Of a DNA stretch of 64,000 nt, positions 1-12,517 are shown in pieces. The DNA comes from Neurospora tetraspora (lineage: Eukaryota; Ascomycota; Sordariomycetes; Sordariales; Sordariaceae). Every line of letters starts with the position of its first letter. Position 1 is the first letter of the stretch. The stretch covers positions 4,402,001-4,466,000 of the forward strand of contig NW_026944383.1 of assembly GCF_033439725.1 (NCBI RefSeq), given 5' to 3'. The notes beneath the pieces are model-generated. The model searched no databases. It was given only the letters and a program-made list of their open reading frames with translations, and was not told the origin of the DNA. The translations under genes were made by a program, and so were the position numbers.

Positions 1-223
1 TGAACCAAAAAAAAGAAGAAAGAAAAAAAAAAAAGAAAAAACCACGACGGTTCTATGGCAATACTGCTGGTGTCTTGCGGTAGCTTGTGAAACCGTATCG
101 AGTGAGAAAAAGCGGTATGACGTGAAGTCGTGAACCAAAAAAAAGAAGAAAGAAAAAAAAAAAAGAAAAAACCACGACGGTTCTATGGCAATACTGCTGG
201 TGTCTTGCGGTAGCTTGTGAAAC
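1..223. repeat. Tandem direct repeat, 130-bp period
   Basis: A 93-bp segment beginning tgaaccaaaaaaaagaagaa occurs at 1-93 and again, identical by eye, at 131-223, separated by a 37-bp segment (94-130). The array may continue upstream of the window. Each copy starts with a purine (A/G) tract followed by a unique portion ending in gtgaaac. No coding content is recognised. It could be a minisatellite or a local duplication. Confidence 0.85.
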
Positions 224-784
224 TGGGGACTAGATCTCGAACTTGCCCGCGGTGTATGCTTGGTAATTGCGGAGACAACTGCTTGAGAATGGGAGCTGAA
301 CTACCTACCGGTGTGAATTTAGCGTTGCTATACCCGAGTGTCCGGGGCTGGAGGGGCGCCCTCCAGAGAGAAGATGTGATAGTAATTGTCTGAGTGGTAA
401 AGGCATGGAGAAGTTGCACGTGGAGTCATTCGTGTCGATTGATAATGGAGATTGGTCCATCCGTTGAGATTTCCCTTCACTACCTATGTGAGCATACCTC
501 TACCTATTCAAGATGCCGTTTGCTGACTAGTACCGTCCTGATTCAAGTTGTAAAGGAATGTTGAAGTAAGAGAGTGAGAGTCAAGCTGATCAGAAGTTGT
601 GTACCAAGGAACCATACCTCAGGTACGAAGGTGTACACTTATCAGTTCAGATTCAAGGACAGTACCTAATGCTTCATGATCAACCGCCTCATGGGCGCAC
701 ATCTTCAGCTTTGTTAGTGGATGGTCTTGATACACGTAGTTGGCCAGGCGCAATCATTGAAGCATAGGGTTTCTCTTACACGAT
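224..784. other. Intergenic, nothing recognised
   Basis: Moderate-GC unique-looking DNA between the tandem repeat and the left terminal inverted repeat of the large AT-rich element. Only short open frames with no recognisable protein; no RNA gene seen. Confidence 0.5.
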
Positions 785-3299
785 GAGCTTGACTTACCGC
801 ACCACCCCTTTTGCCTTGCCGCACTATATTTAACTTGCCGCACCATATGTCAGCTATTATAATTACAAGCCGTTTTCACATAGAAATTTCAGTATTTTCA
901 ATGTTTTTGAACATCATAGTGCACTAAGTTAAGAAGGGTGCGCCAAGTTAGCAGGGTACGCCAAATTATTTGGCGATATTTTCTAATATTAAACGAATAA
1001 TATTCTTATAATATTTACGTAGTATTACGGCTCTATAAGGCTCTATACAGCTCTATAAAGCTTAGCTAAGCTTCTTACTCTATAACTAGAGGATTCCTCT
1101 AATTATTGCCCGGCTATACTCTATGTAGATCAGGGTCCTTTACGCAATTTCCTAATGGGTAAATCCACTTCTCCTCCTCATCTACTACCTCATTCTCCCT
1201 CCTTCTAACTATTGCCCACTTCCTCCACTCCGTTATAGCATAATCCAAAGTAATAAAGTACTCCTTCTTAATATTATCCCTATTAATAGAGTTTAACGGT
1301 GAACTTAGCAATGAGCCCAGCTCTAGCTCTAGAGTAGGGCGTTTACAGGAGGTATATATTAGGCAGCTAAAGGAGGCGGTTAAAATTAGAGCCTTACCTT
1401 CCCTCCCTTTACTTAATCCCTTAAATCTACCCCTCTTACATTTCGGCACCTAATCTAGCTATTAGGTATTATTATTAATAATAATATAATCCCTATCGCT
1501 AACCGCCTTTCGCTCGTTAGCCGCCGCTTCTTTACTAGCCTTTTTATCAACCTTATTTAACGCTTCTAAATTAGGCTTAGAAATTTCGATTTGAGAATAA
1601 TCACATCTTATAGCATTAGGTATACAATTACTTCTCTTAACTTGAACTACGCTGCGGGGACCCCTCCTACTAGACGAAGCGGGCTTTAGTATAATTACTT
1701 TATTACTAAACGGACTATATTAGTTCTTAGGGCGCCCTTTAGGAACCGCTTTTGTTATAAATACTATACGAAAGTAATAATCCTTATTATTGAGAGCCTC
1801 TTCCAAGTACTAGAAAAGATTATAGTCGGTAGTATTAATTAAGGCTTTTTTAGAGTAGCCCTTATTATACTACTTTAATACTTCGTATACGTAAGGTAGC
1901 CTATATTAAATTATAAAAGTACTATTGCAAGTAAATAAATTTTAGGGGTAAAGATTCTTCGTAGTTCGTATAGTATTAGAAGCCTTCTTATACTCTTTTA
2001 TAAATAAGTTTAACCTTTAATTAGTAATCCGGAGCTTATAATTACTTAATTAATCGATTTTGAAGTAATTGCAATAAACCAGGGAATTAGAAATAACGAT
2101 ACCCTCTTTATATAGATTGTACCGCTTTTTAATAATTATTTTAGTTATATAATATATTTTATTGAGGTTTGTACGCGTTAATAATCCCTTTACTTTAATA
2201 TTAGCATTAATCGATTCGTTTAGGAAGGTTATTTTATAATTATAATTAGAGAGCCGTTTAATATAATAATTAATTTACTCTTTTTAATAGGGTATAATTT
2301 CATCGTTAATATATTTAAATTGTTTTAATTAGGTATCCTTAAAGTTGATATCTATAAAGCATTTAATCTTCTTAAAATTATATAGATTGTCACTAAATAT
2401 TATATGTTGCTAATACGTGAAGAAAATAGTTTTCGTTTATATTATTTGGGCGGAGAGGGAGTTTATTTTAACCTGCGTTCTAGTAGTCGTACGGACCTTT
2501 TAATACGCTCGCTAGAACTCCTCGAAATTTATAGTATTTGGGTCGAAATCGTTATTATTACTTTACTAAGGCTAGGTAAATTGAGGGGGTTAAGAGGAAG
2601 GCTGGGAGGAAAATTGGGTCGATTAGGTTAATTATAACCGATTTAACTAGGACCCGCTACGCTCTCTTTAGAAGTTGCGCCTACCCTTCTAACTACTACC
2701 TTTCTTTACTTTCGCTTTCTTCTCCCCCTTTTAATACTTTTTAATAGTAATAATAATATTATTATTAAGATATTATATATACCGTCAGCACTTTATATTA
2801 TTCAAGGTAATATTTAGCGTAGCAATAAATTAGGGATCGCTATTTAAAATAATAATATAAGGCTTCCTAATTTTTATATCTTTTATTATATCTTATAACT
2901 ATTTGAAATATTATTTAAAACCCTTTTCCTTTTGCTCGATATTAATTAGATATTAAAAGATTAGGATAATTATATATATAGAAGTTATAATAACTTTTCT
3001 AATTAACGGCTTGTAAAAGCGCTTAGTTTTATAAATTATATCGATTATTAAAACGCTAGGGAATTGCTTCTAGAGCTTAAATTGCTTTATAAGGACCTAG
3101 AAAGCGGTATTAAATATTTGGTTATTATCCTCGTCCTCCTAGATATTAACCGCGGCGTAAATAACCATTCTTTCCTTTCAACTGAATCCTTACTCTTCAT
3201 TTAATATTTATACGAAGTTTTGAATATTAATATAGCCAGTTTTTTATACTTTACGGGCGCGGTATTATAGGTTAGAATAGTCTTTCGTATTAAATAGTG

Positions 3300-5200
3300 T
3301 CATGGGGCTAGAGCCTAGGGGTTAAGCTTGGCTGATGCTAAGCCGTGTCCTGTATTATCAATAGGGAGCCTGCCTTATCGATAGGGAGCCTGCCTTATCG
3401 ATAGGGATGCGAGCCTTCTGGTTGGCCAGACCTGTATAATTGCCTAGCCCGTACGCTCTAAGCGATCTATATAAAACCTTCTCTTAATTATACCCTTCTA
3501 GTACAGTCCTTCCTTTTCTTCTTTATTAAATATAGCATTTCAACCTTATACGACTACTCACTATATAATACTCTCGTAAACACATTATATTATATTTGAC
3601 TCTCTTTTTAAATCCCTCGTCGCCGTTATCATTCTTTTGTAAGTACGCCTGAAAGAACTCCCCTCTTATTGCCTCGTTCTCTCCACAATACTACCTTTCC
3701 CTCTACGTCTTCGCGTTACCTTTCTTTTGCTAGTACGTTAAAATAATTTCTATTACCGTCTTTAACGATATTTTTCCTTCGTTAATACCTATTGCGTTCG
3801 TTCGCCTGCGATTAAATTAAATCTTAGCTACTACTACTTAAATTCCCATCCCTCTTAATAATAATACTAATTTTTCTCTAAATTTTGAATACTAAAGAGC
3901 GTTCCGCTAATTTAGTAAATAGCTCTTTCCGTTACTAAACCGTTACGCAATTTAAACGTAAATAGATTTACTATTAATAATATAGGTTCGCTTACTTTTT
4001 ATTTATTATTTTTAATAGTAATACTTTCTTTAGCCTCTACTTCCGCTAGGTATATCCGGTTAAAGACGCCGACAATTCCTTGATATTAGCGTCGTTAAAA
4101 AAGTATTGAATTTTATTTAAATAAGAAGATAAGGGAAGAAAGAGAAGATATAATAATAAAAGCTTTAATCTAAGGAACGATATTAATTATGCAAAATAAA
4201 ATGAATCTATTTTAACCTAGTAAGGGTTTAAATAGTTATAACGATGATAACTAAAAGGAGGAGTTCTTAAATTAAGTAGTACCTTATTAAGGGTAGCCCT
4301 AATAATATTAGGGGTAAAGGAATATTATATATCTAAAAGGAAGGACCGTTATAGCTTGCTAAATATATTATCTATTAATTAAATAGGTAGTAAAACTACT
4401 ATATAGTACCCTTCGCCGCCCAACTATATTATTAGTAGTATCTATTATAAAATATAACTGTAGGAGGGTAATAAACGTTATATTTCGTAGGTATAAGGAC
4501 TATTAAATTACTTTTATAGCGATGAGGGTAAGGCCCTTATTAATAAGGGAAGTAAAATAATACAAAGTATTAAGTGATAGCTTTAATTTAATTACCTCCG
4601 TTACAAGTTATTAATATAATACGGTAAAAGAGGTTTCCTAATAGGTAAGGTCTAAAAATGTTCCCTAATTTAATTTTAGTACTAGGGCTTTTAATATAAT
4701 TTTGTAAGAGTAGTATTTAAGCGTAAATATTACTAACCCAAGTAATTCTTGGGCAAATAATCGCATAGCGTTTATTTAGGGGCTTAATGTAGATACTATT
4801 CTTAATATTATTAATTTCTTCCCCGTTTAAATAAATATTTAGTTAGGAGCGGTCGTTAATAGATTTCGTTACTTTTGTATAATTAATTGTATTTAATACT
4901 TTGTGCGGTAGATTACCTTTTTTAAAGGGGAGTAGGGGGGTAATATTAATTAGGCTAGAGCCTAGGGGTTAAATTTGGCTAATACTAAGCTGTATCCTAT
5001 ATTATCGATAGGGATACGAGCCTTCTAGTTAGCCAGACCCGTATAACTACCTAGCCCGTACGCTCTAAGCGGTCTATATAAAACCTTCTCTTAACTACAC
5101 CCTTCTAGTACAGTCCTTCCTTTTCCTCTTTGTCAAATATAGCATTTCAACTTTACACGACTGCTCGCTGTGTAATACTCTCGTAGACCCGTTATAAATA
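3300..5200. mobile_element. Broken LTR-type element, nested in the TIR element
   Basis: Two direct repeats of roughly 250-280 bp lie at about 3,307-3,590 and 4,963-5,195. Both contain ctagagcctaggggtt near the start, a TATA-like tatataaaacc and a following agtacagtccttcc segment, the layout of LTR promoter regions. The interval between them is only about 1.35 kb and shows no recognisable protein domain, so this is either a small nonautonomous element or a heavily reduced one. It is broken and heavily RIP-altered, therefore old relative to the last RIP episode. The family cannot be assigned. Confidence 0.55.
3353..3410. repeat. Short tandem repeat in the left LTR-type repeat
   Basis: The unit tgccttatcgatagggagcc (about 20 bp) is repeated nearly three times in the left repeat only; the right copy has a single equivalent. 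This is probably a local expansion after the two repeats diverged. Confidence 0.7.
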
Positions 5201-6234
5201 GGAGATTTAGATATTTCTATTTTATAAATTGCTTTACGGTACGGATTGCTAGTTCTCTCTACGTAAGGAAATTATAAATATATTTATTTTACTCGTTTAT
5301 AATTACTAAGCGGTAGTAAGAGAAAATAGCTATTGTAGGAGTGGGAGGGTGACTACAGTATTCGAAGTTAGTAGGTATAATTATAAATAAATTGTTACCA
5401 ATGCGCTTAATAACGATTTTAAATAAGTAATACTGTATATTCTTCTTCGAATTGCGACAACGGCGGTAAGTTTTTATAGGTACGGGGTATTTGCAGTACT
5501 TAGTATATTTATACTATATATTAACGGTTATAAAGGAATTGGTATTATTAATAAAGTAGGAATATTATTTAATTAATTTTATATAATAATAAGATTTGAA
5601 GTTATAGATAGCCGCTTATATTATTACATTTCAGATAGAGTTTATGGAAAAGAGTTTATTATTTAGATTAATAGCCTATATTGGGTATTCGTTTAGGGTA
5701 GCTTTATTAACCTCGATAATTTCGATAGGATTTTTGTTTAGGGTAGGAGAGGAATTGGGGGCGTGGTCGCGGTCGTTATATTCGCTTAGGGACGGATTAG
5801 GGGAGTGGTTATTAGCGATGGCGGTATAGAAATTAGCTATAGAGGAAATTCGAAATAATTCCGAAGATACTATAGAGATATAAGTAATTGAGTATAATTA
5901 AATGCGATGTACGAGCGCTTTATTGTTAATTATTCGATTAAGTATAATTAATTTGGGGGGGTTCTATATACTCAGTTTGGGGTGTGTAGCAATATTGTAT
6001 TATTGTTGTATAGAAACGTAGCTTCGATTGTACGGGAAATATCGTATATAAAAATCGCTAAGTTTTTATGTCAATACAATTAAACGTTTGAAATATTTTA
6101 CGGGCTGGTTTTACTATATAAAACATGGGGTTTTATATGTTAGTTGTCATTAGCTGTCATGTGGGGCAAATATGGTGCGGTAAGTTAAAATATGGTACGG
6201 TAAGATAAAAGGGGTGGTGCGGTAAGTTAAGCTC

Positions 6235-6850
6235 TATATAATTGTAAAGAATTGCCAACAACAACGTAGACTGGAATAATCCCATGTCATGTTAGGTACT
6301 GTAGTCCCTTGTACTAGTTAGATATGGATATATTTGTCCAAAACAACATCTTTTTTTCGCTGGCAACTAACGAATTCGACGTGTTCATCTCCTGGTAAGC
6401 GCAATCTTGGAAGGAGCAAACGTTAACCCAAGAGGCCCCACGTTGCTAACGTTGGTAGTGCCTTCCTTGGAGGAATTATTTCAGGGCAGATCCCGATAGT
6501 GCCTTCCTACACGGCGAATTTTCTCGGGAAGAAACCTTGAAGATAAGTAATAGAGGTAGCTGGTGCCACCAGGTTTCAAAAGCCCCGTGGGGACTGAATA
6601 GGCGAGCAACCCATACCGTCGGCACGGACACCGGATTAGTTTTATCCAAATAATCCAGCACCGCGTGCAGGTGATGTTTCTCATAAGCTTGGCAGAGACG
6701 AAAGAAAGGCTTTGTAGAACCTCTCGGACGGAACCCCTAACAGAGTTCATGATCTAACCTTGCTATAACATACCTTTTTGAATATTAGTGGACCCCGAAA
6801 CTTCCGTCGTCGTGTTTAAGTGCCGGACCCTAGCTCTTGGTAACGTAGGG
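6235..6850. other. Intergenic, nothing recognised
   Basis: Normal-composition DNA between the RIP-affected element and the 600-bp MITE-like element. Overlapping frames at 6,476-6,750 on the minus strand are short and carry no recognisable motif. Confidence 0.4.
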
Positions 6851-7450
6851 TACTCGTCCGGGCTAGAAACGCCCTTCAGACCCAATGCTGCGCATTGGGT
6901 CTGGCACATTGAATCGCGAATGCAAATTGAATCGCGAAAATTTCGGTACTTCCCCGCCTATACAAACTAGCGGTATAACCATGTCGCTCTATTTTTTTGA
7001 GAATTGCTGCATACATACATGTAATATCCGCCAAACTAATAAACATCCTTATATTAAATTTGCAATGCCTCAAAGCTAGGTCGATATTCTCATTAGGAAT
7101 TTCGACAACTTAAAATCGGCATTTTCTAGCATGGTATTTTACTCTACTATAGAATCTAGATGTATACTAGAGTCCTGCTCTTCATTACACTGATTATCTC
7201 GTTTTACATTAAACACCAAAATGCCTTCCCCTCAACGTTCCTAGATCGAAGAGTTGAGCGTTTTGAGGGGTTCATGATGGATTTATATACTCGTGTAAGT
7301 CAGATTGCTTATGCTGGGTATGTAAAAAAACAGATGTACATTAATTTACTAAGAAAATTGCAGAGTTGACCATGTACCCAGATTTTTTCGCGAATCCATT
7401 TGCATTCGCGATTCAATGTGCCACACCCCTTGGCCGAGCCCACACGAGTA
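6851..7450. mobile_element. MITE-like element, 600 bp, long imperfect TIRs
   Basis: The left end (tactcgtccgggctagaaac, 6,851 on) and the reverse complement of the right end (tactcgtgtgggctcggcca, to 7,450) are related. Inside them a stronger inverted pair, tggcacattgaatcgcgaat and neighbouring bases, lies at 6,902-6,940 and again inverted at 7,388-7,423. The interior has no transposase-length frame, so the element would be nonautonomous. The ggctagaaacgcc terminus recurs at about 18,092-18,165. Confidence 0.7.
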
Positions 7451-8691
7451 GGTGTCCATGGGTGAAACAGGGGTTCCGACCCCAATATCCATGGTAAGAT
7501 ATCGAAACGAGCTATACGTTACCGACGACGGGAGAAACATGAAATGAAACAAAGGTGTCGAAAGAATAATGTCGGAAGAATGTTTCAGCTGAATTATCGA
7601 ATATGTCAAAAAGTCTCAAGAGCCATGATGCTAGTGTCTGGTCTTATTCATGTCCAACCCTTCTTCGCTCATCATTATAACGCAGAGCTTATTCTTTGGA
7701 GGAGAAGTGCTCGACTTAGTCAGCTAAGATATACCTATGTCACTTGCTCACACTACATTCGAGTTGACAAATGGAAACGATACCGAGCTTTGCCTGAGCC
7801 GCGCAGCTCGGAGTAACAGTCAGCCTCACCCCTTTTCTGGGAGGGCCGCAGGGAAGTAGATGTGATGTGATGTGAATGTGCCGCTCGTATGCGGGATATT
7901 GTCCGTAGAGGAGCCACTCAGAGCAGAGTGATCAAGGTTCTAAACTTTGTTCTAGAAGACGAAGCTGGGGAGCAGGGAGGTTGTTGGCGGTTGCCAAGAC
8001 GTGAGTAATTAATAATCTGGGGTTGACTGCCAGATTGGATAGGTTGTCAGTGAGATAGATGGCCGAGGTAGTTCGAGGTTGTGTTAAGGACGTTTGGAAA
8101 AAATAGAGAGAATCGTAACCGGCGAGAAACTTGATGTCGAATTCCTTCGTGACCATTGGAGTGCAAGGCCATCAAGGTTCTCCCACTTGCTGATGGCGGG
8201 TCGTTCTTGCTTCATACCAGATCACCAGTGCCTGAGACCACTTATCCTATGGCCGGTCAAGACTGTATGTCAAAAGAGATACAATTTGTGTATGATGAAA
8301 CGACTCAGGCACCTAACTAGATGTATGGTCGTGTTCATTGGCTCAGAGTGCTGCTCAAATACCCGTTGGGGAGGAAGTCTGTCTGCTCTGATGAGTTGTT
8401 TGTTCGATACTGGTCTGGCCATCAAGGTACTCAACAGCGTCGTCTTCTGGTAAGAGAAGTCACCGTGCAGGTGGCTCCATGACTGGCTATCTCGGATATC
8501 CTGCTGTCGAATGCCAGTTGGCGGGTTGATATCGGATTCTGAGAATCATGTCCTACCTCCCGTCCCGAGGGTATATCCCAAGATTCCCAGGACGCCAGTG
8601 CCCGTAAGGATAATCCTATGTTGTCTTCTGAGTCGGGGTATTCGTACTGTGTGCTGAGACGGTACGGTTGTAACCCGATAACTGCAATCGA
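7451..8691. other. Intergenic, nothing recognised
   Basis: Several frames of 70-120 codons overlap on both strands at 7,544-8,745 but none has a domain, conserved-looking composition or splice-compatible continuation. No RNA gene was recognised. Confidence 0.4.
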
Positions 8692-8906
8692 GGTACCGAG
8701 TAAACTCGGTCTAATTCGGTTTTCGTCCTGTACAGATATGTACATTTTCAGTGCAGTCCTGCCTGCTCAACGCCCACTTTGTACAGAACGGTTAAGGTTA
8801 AAAGCTCTGGACAGGCATACATGTTACAGTATGTACGTGAAAAGTGCTTGACCCAGCCAGATGGCGCACAGGACGAAAACCGAATTAGACGAGTTTACTC
8901 GGTACC
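8692..8906. mobile_element. Small MITE-like inverted-repeat element, about 215 bp
   Basis: The 40-bp sequence at 8,692-8,731, starting ggtaccgagtaaactcggtc, returns as its reverse complement at 8,868-8,906 with a one-base gap. The 136-bp centre holds no coding sequence. The outer ends contain a self-complementary ccgagtaaactcgg. It is consistent with a nonautonomous TIR element or a fold-back repeat; no target-site duplication was identified. Confidence 0.65.
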
Positions 8907-11900
8907 GCAAAGACTCGAGTTCTCCAGAATCCAGGATGTGTTCCTTTTTTCGGTTACAGATCTACCGACTTCAAGCAATCAGAGCAGCGTGCCTGCCTCA
9001 GAGTTGTGGATTTTCTAGATGATCGTACAGTCTGCCGCGTCGACTCTACCTGAAGCATTAGGTATGTAGCCGTAAAAGGAAAATTTCGCAAATACTGGGT
9101 TCTGGATAGCTCGAGTCTTTGCGGTAGGAGATGCGGAATGACGACAACTCAACTAACCACGATATGTCTGTATTTCTATACAAGATAAAAAACGCGATTT
9201 GTCCTACCGTGTTTTTGGTCGCGGAGGGCTGATTGGAGCTTCAAGGCCGGTTTCCCGGGGTCTTCGAGTTCCGGGGTCTGGATGTCTTGGTGTCTTGGAC
9301 CCTTGTTCTGCCTCGACCCAAACCTCAGACCCGAATCCAGGCATGATAGTCCAGATATGCGAGAAATGTTCCAGGCGAAAGAAAGGGTTATGGAACTTGA
9401 AGCTGTCGAACCGCCCTCGGCCCAGTTCGCCAAAAATCCGAATACCCGGAGAGAGCAAGCCTATGTCATTGATGCATGCTGTAGACCAAGGATTAGTAAA
9501 CCATGGAATATGGAAATCAACAAAGGCAGAGGGAAATTTGGCACCGAAATTCCAGCTCGTGATGTGGAAAGGAGGAGAGTTCTCCAATCGCTGACCTCGA
9601 ACCCCCAAATTTGTATGGAGGTTCGCATCAAGCGTATGCACGCGTTTCTGCCTTCCTCTTCAAGCGGCAACATGGTGACAGCTGTGCCCAATCTCCACAG
9701 ACCTTCAACCTAAGGTAAGGTATCGCGTCTCCAGGCAGGTGATGGACCGGTAGGCGTGAAATATTTCCGTGAGCCTGCTCTTTGACCTCACAGGACGGTT
9801 TCAAAGAAATGATCAAGTCATGTTTGATGACTTACAACCCAGAAATGCTAAAGACGCCTTGGATGAATTGTGATGTCCATGCTGGTGACAGTTGAAGTCC
9901 AAAAGTTGAAGCTTCCCGCCGGCTACCTACCCCGCTAACGGCCAAAGAACGGCAGGGGTAAATTGGGTCGACATGGGGCGCCATGTACGGCTCCGTACCG
10001 GCAGATGCATGGTACCCACTCTGCAAGCTTGGGCCCGCCCGCGACCCACGTCTTGGGTTCCCGTCAACTCTCGCGACCTGGACCTTTTCAATTTGTCGTC
10101 GACCTTGAATCACTGCACCAGGCACTGCACGCCTTCTTTCTTTTCTTGCTCTTTCACCTGCTCGAGAGTCCACCATTTACGTCATGCTCAACTCGCAGCA
10201 CACATCAAGCATTCACCTCTCGTGGTGTCAGTCGGTGCCAATTCGGCCGACAAAGTCGTCTGCCGAGCCGGTACTTTGCCCAACCGACCAACCGACCATC
10301 TTGCGACCCGATTCACCCTTGGTAACCGCATTTTCTCGGGCTGTATACCCGCCGATCAAGGCAGGCTTCTCCAACCTCAGGGTTCTCGCCAACCCAAAGA
10401 TCACCGATTGCGATGGCAATTCGGAGCGAGAAGGGCTGTCAAGTCAAGCCAATTACCAAACAACACTCCACCTGCTCCTCCGCACCAAGGATGTGGTTCC
10501 ATCACCAACCTCCATCTTCAACAGCCGCTCCAGTGTCCTCCTGTGTCCATCCAAAGCTCCAGGTTGCTCTGCACGACAAGAGGTTCCCGAATTCCCGGAT
10601 AGATATGTTGGCGTTTTTAGCCCTGGGAACCCGGCTGGGCTGCTTGACAGCCTGTGGAGGTTACATAGTAGATTGGTAAGTACATGGACCGACAGGTGCA
10701 ACATGATGCGCGGTCAGCACAACGCCAAAGAACTCCCGTCTCAACCTGCTGGAAGCTTCGCTTCTTTGCTCGGCCGTCGTCTGCCGTCGCACCGGGTATT
10801 TCAAGTCTTGAAATTGGATTGCGCTGCTATCCAGTGTCATTGACGAGCCGGCTGCCAAAACCCTATAAACTCTATACCTTTCCACCGCCTCGGCGGTCTT
10901 GGATAAATGGTCTGGCCTGGTCTGGTCTGTACCTAGGCATTGTAGACGGCCCCCCGCGTGTATTGCATCCGGCTGCAAGGCCCAGAGAAGGCCCCGTCCC
11001 CCTTGTTGAAGAAAAGAAGAAAGGTCCAGCCTCCCATGTCTTAGGGTCTCTAGAGTTCTGCCTCTTGGCGGTAACGTTAGTGTGCACAATACAACATGGT
11101 ACAGTAACAAACCATTGGGTAACGGTAGACCGCCGCACCACTGCACCATTGCACCTGCAAAACTGTAAGGCCGCAGCATGGGCCCGTATTCTCAATACAA
11201 CCTATTTTACATGAGGGGAGCCCGCCATTTCGTCGCGTCTCTGGACCTTCGATGTCGGAGCGCAAATGTCGGAACAACAAGGTGCGAGAGCGGATGGCAC
11301 AGGCGGCTCTATAGAGCCTGAAAAGACTCTTGACAATGGTATTCTCATTCATCTTGAAATGTCCGATCGGTTTGCGCTTCGGTTTGTTGTTTACTGCTGA
11401 AGTCACTGAGGGAAAGAACTTATCCCACCAGTCGACGATGAGAGTGAAAAAAAAAGGGGATCACACCTGCACACCCTGACAGACCTGACCTCTCCTGGCC
11501 CGAAGAACCACCACGTCAGGCAGATCGACCCATCTCCCCGGTCTTTTCCTCTGTCGCAACCCTCCACTTTCCCACTTCTGGCTACCAGCGGTCGTACTGC
11601 CAGTGCTGCCCACTCTTCTTCTAAAAACGCCAGCTGCGCGTCCAGCTGCGACTGCGACTTTTCCCTCCTCTCCTCCTGTTTTGTTCTGGTTTTGGATCTC
11701 GACTGCCAATCGCTTTTCCATCCCGCTCCCGACCCCTTGGCCCGTCTGTCGATTCAGTAGAGGGAATAAGGTTGCCAACGACAGGTAAGCACCACTGCAA
11801 ACAAGCACACAAACCGCACGAGCGACAATCGAGATGGAAGTGTCATTCAACCTTGGGAGTCAAGTCGATCGAGGGACGTGGGAGGCGCAATCAGCCTTCG

Positions 11901-12517
11901 TTTCTTCTGCCGGCACCGGGCGGTCACCACCGTTGGCTGGCACCGCAACAGAACGAGCGCAGATGATGTTCAGGTTGCAGGGGAAACATTTTTTCTTCTT
12001 TCCCAAGATTCAGATGCCAGTCACTCCAACTTGCCTGCCTGTGCGCCACCACGCCCGAATCGATTTGGGGGACCAAGGAAAAAGACAATTCCATCTCCTT
12101 TCGAAGCATCTGCACCGCATTGTATTACCATCGTGTTTACACCCACCCGATTCATCATCACACCTTGATCCCCTCTTGCCTTGCCTGCCCCCTTCACCTT
12201 GACCACCCCTCGGCCTTTCCCATCTCGTGCTGAGCGTCGGGGAAACCGCCACCGTCCTTCACCTTGGTCGTCCGGGCCTAACGCTTGGCGCCTTGTCCCC
12301 ATACCTATCCAGCCGCTACTGGAGAACACACCACACCTTGACGGTCTCATCCCAAAAAGGCCTCCTGGATTGCCGACTGACATCCCGCAGAGTCAACTCC
12401 AAAACCGAGATCCCACCGACCTGGTCTCCCCTGTCTAGGTTGCCATCCTCTTCCTGCGGCCTTCCGATATATATCCGCCCGACGTCGTCCTCGAGCCACA
12501 CCGAGTCCACCGACATC
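8907..12517. other. Long intergenic region upstream of the 12.5-kb gene
   Basis: This 3.6-kb stretch has many overlapping frames in all six directions (largest 10,184-10,843 plus, 219 codons; 9,973-10,602 plus, 209 codons), with no recognisable family and no frame clearly favoured over its neighbours. The last 1 kb is C/T-rich on the plus strand and is probably the promoter and long 5' UTR of the gene starting at 12,518. Confidence 0.4.

Larger units (their letters stand above)
785..6234. mobile_element. RIP-degraded TIR-bounded mobile element, about 5.4 kb
   Basis: The two ends are inverted repeats. The left end reads gagcttgacttaccgcacca and continues with two more copies of an acttgccgcac(c) motif to about 853. 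The reverse complement of 6,160-6,234 matches it with a few transitions. Everything between is AT-rich with TA in place of CA/TG while CG and CC survive, as expected for CpA-preferring RIP. The longest frame (1,114-1,449 minus, 111 codons) has no recognisable motif, so the superfamily is unassigned; long TIRs with subterminal repeats suggest a cut-and-paste DNA transposon or a large nonautonomous derivative. No clear target-site duplication is seen (cgat outside left, tatata outside right). An LTR-type repeat pair is nested inside. Confidence 0.7.

Noticed and set aside
9204-9713. Overlapping frames of 131-145 codons on both strands
   Set aside because: All overlap each other with no recognisable protein; no basis for choosing one.
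10184-10843. 219-codon plus-strand frame and overlapping 209-codon frame
   Set aside because: Two overlapping frames are equally open, neither has a domain or repeat structure, and no splice-linked continuation was found. It may be UTR or promoter DNA.
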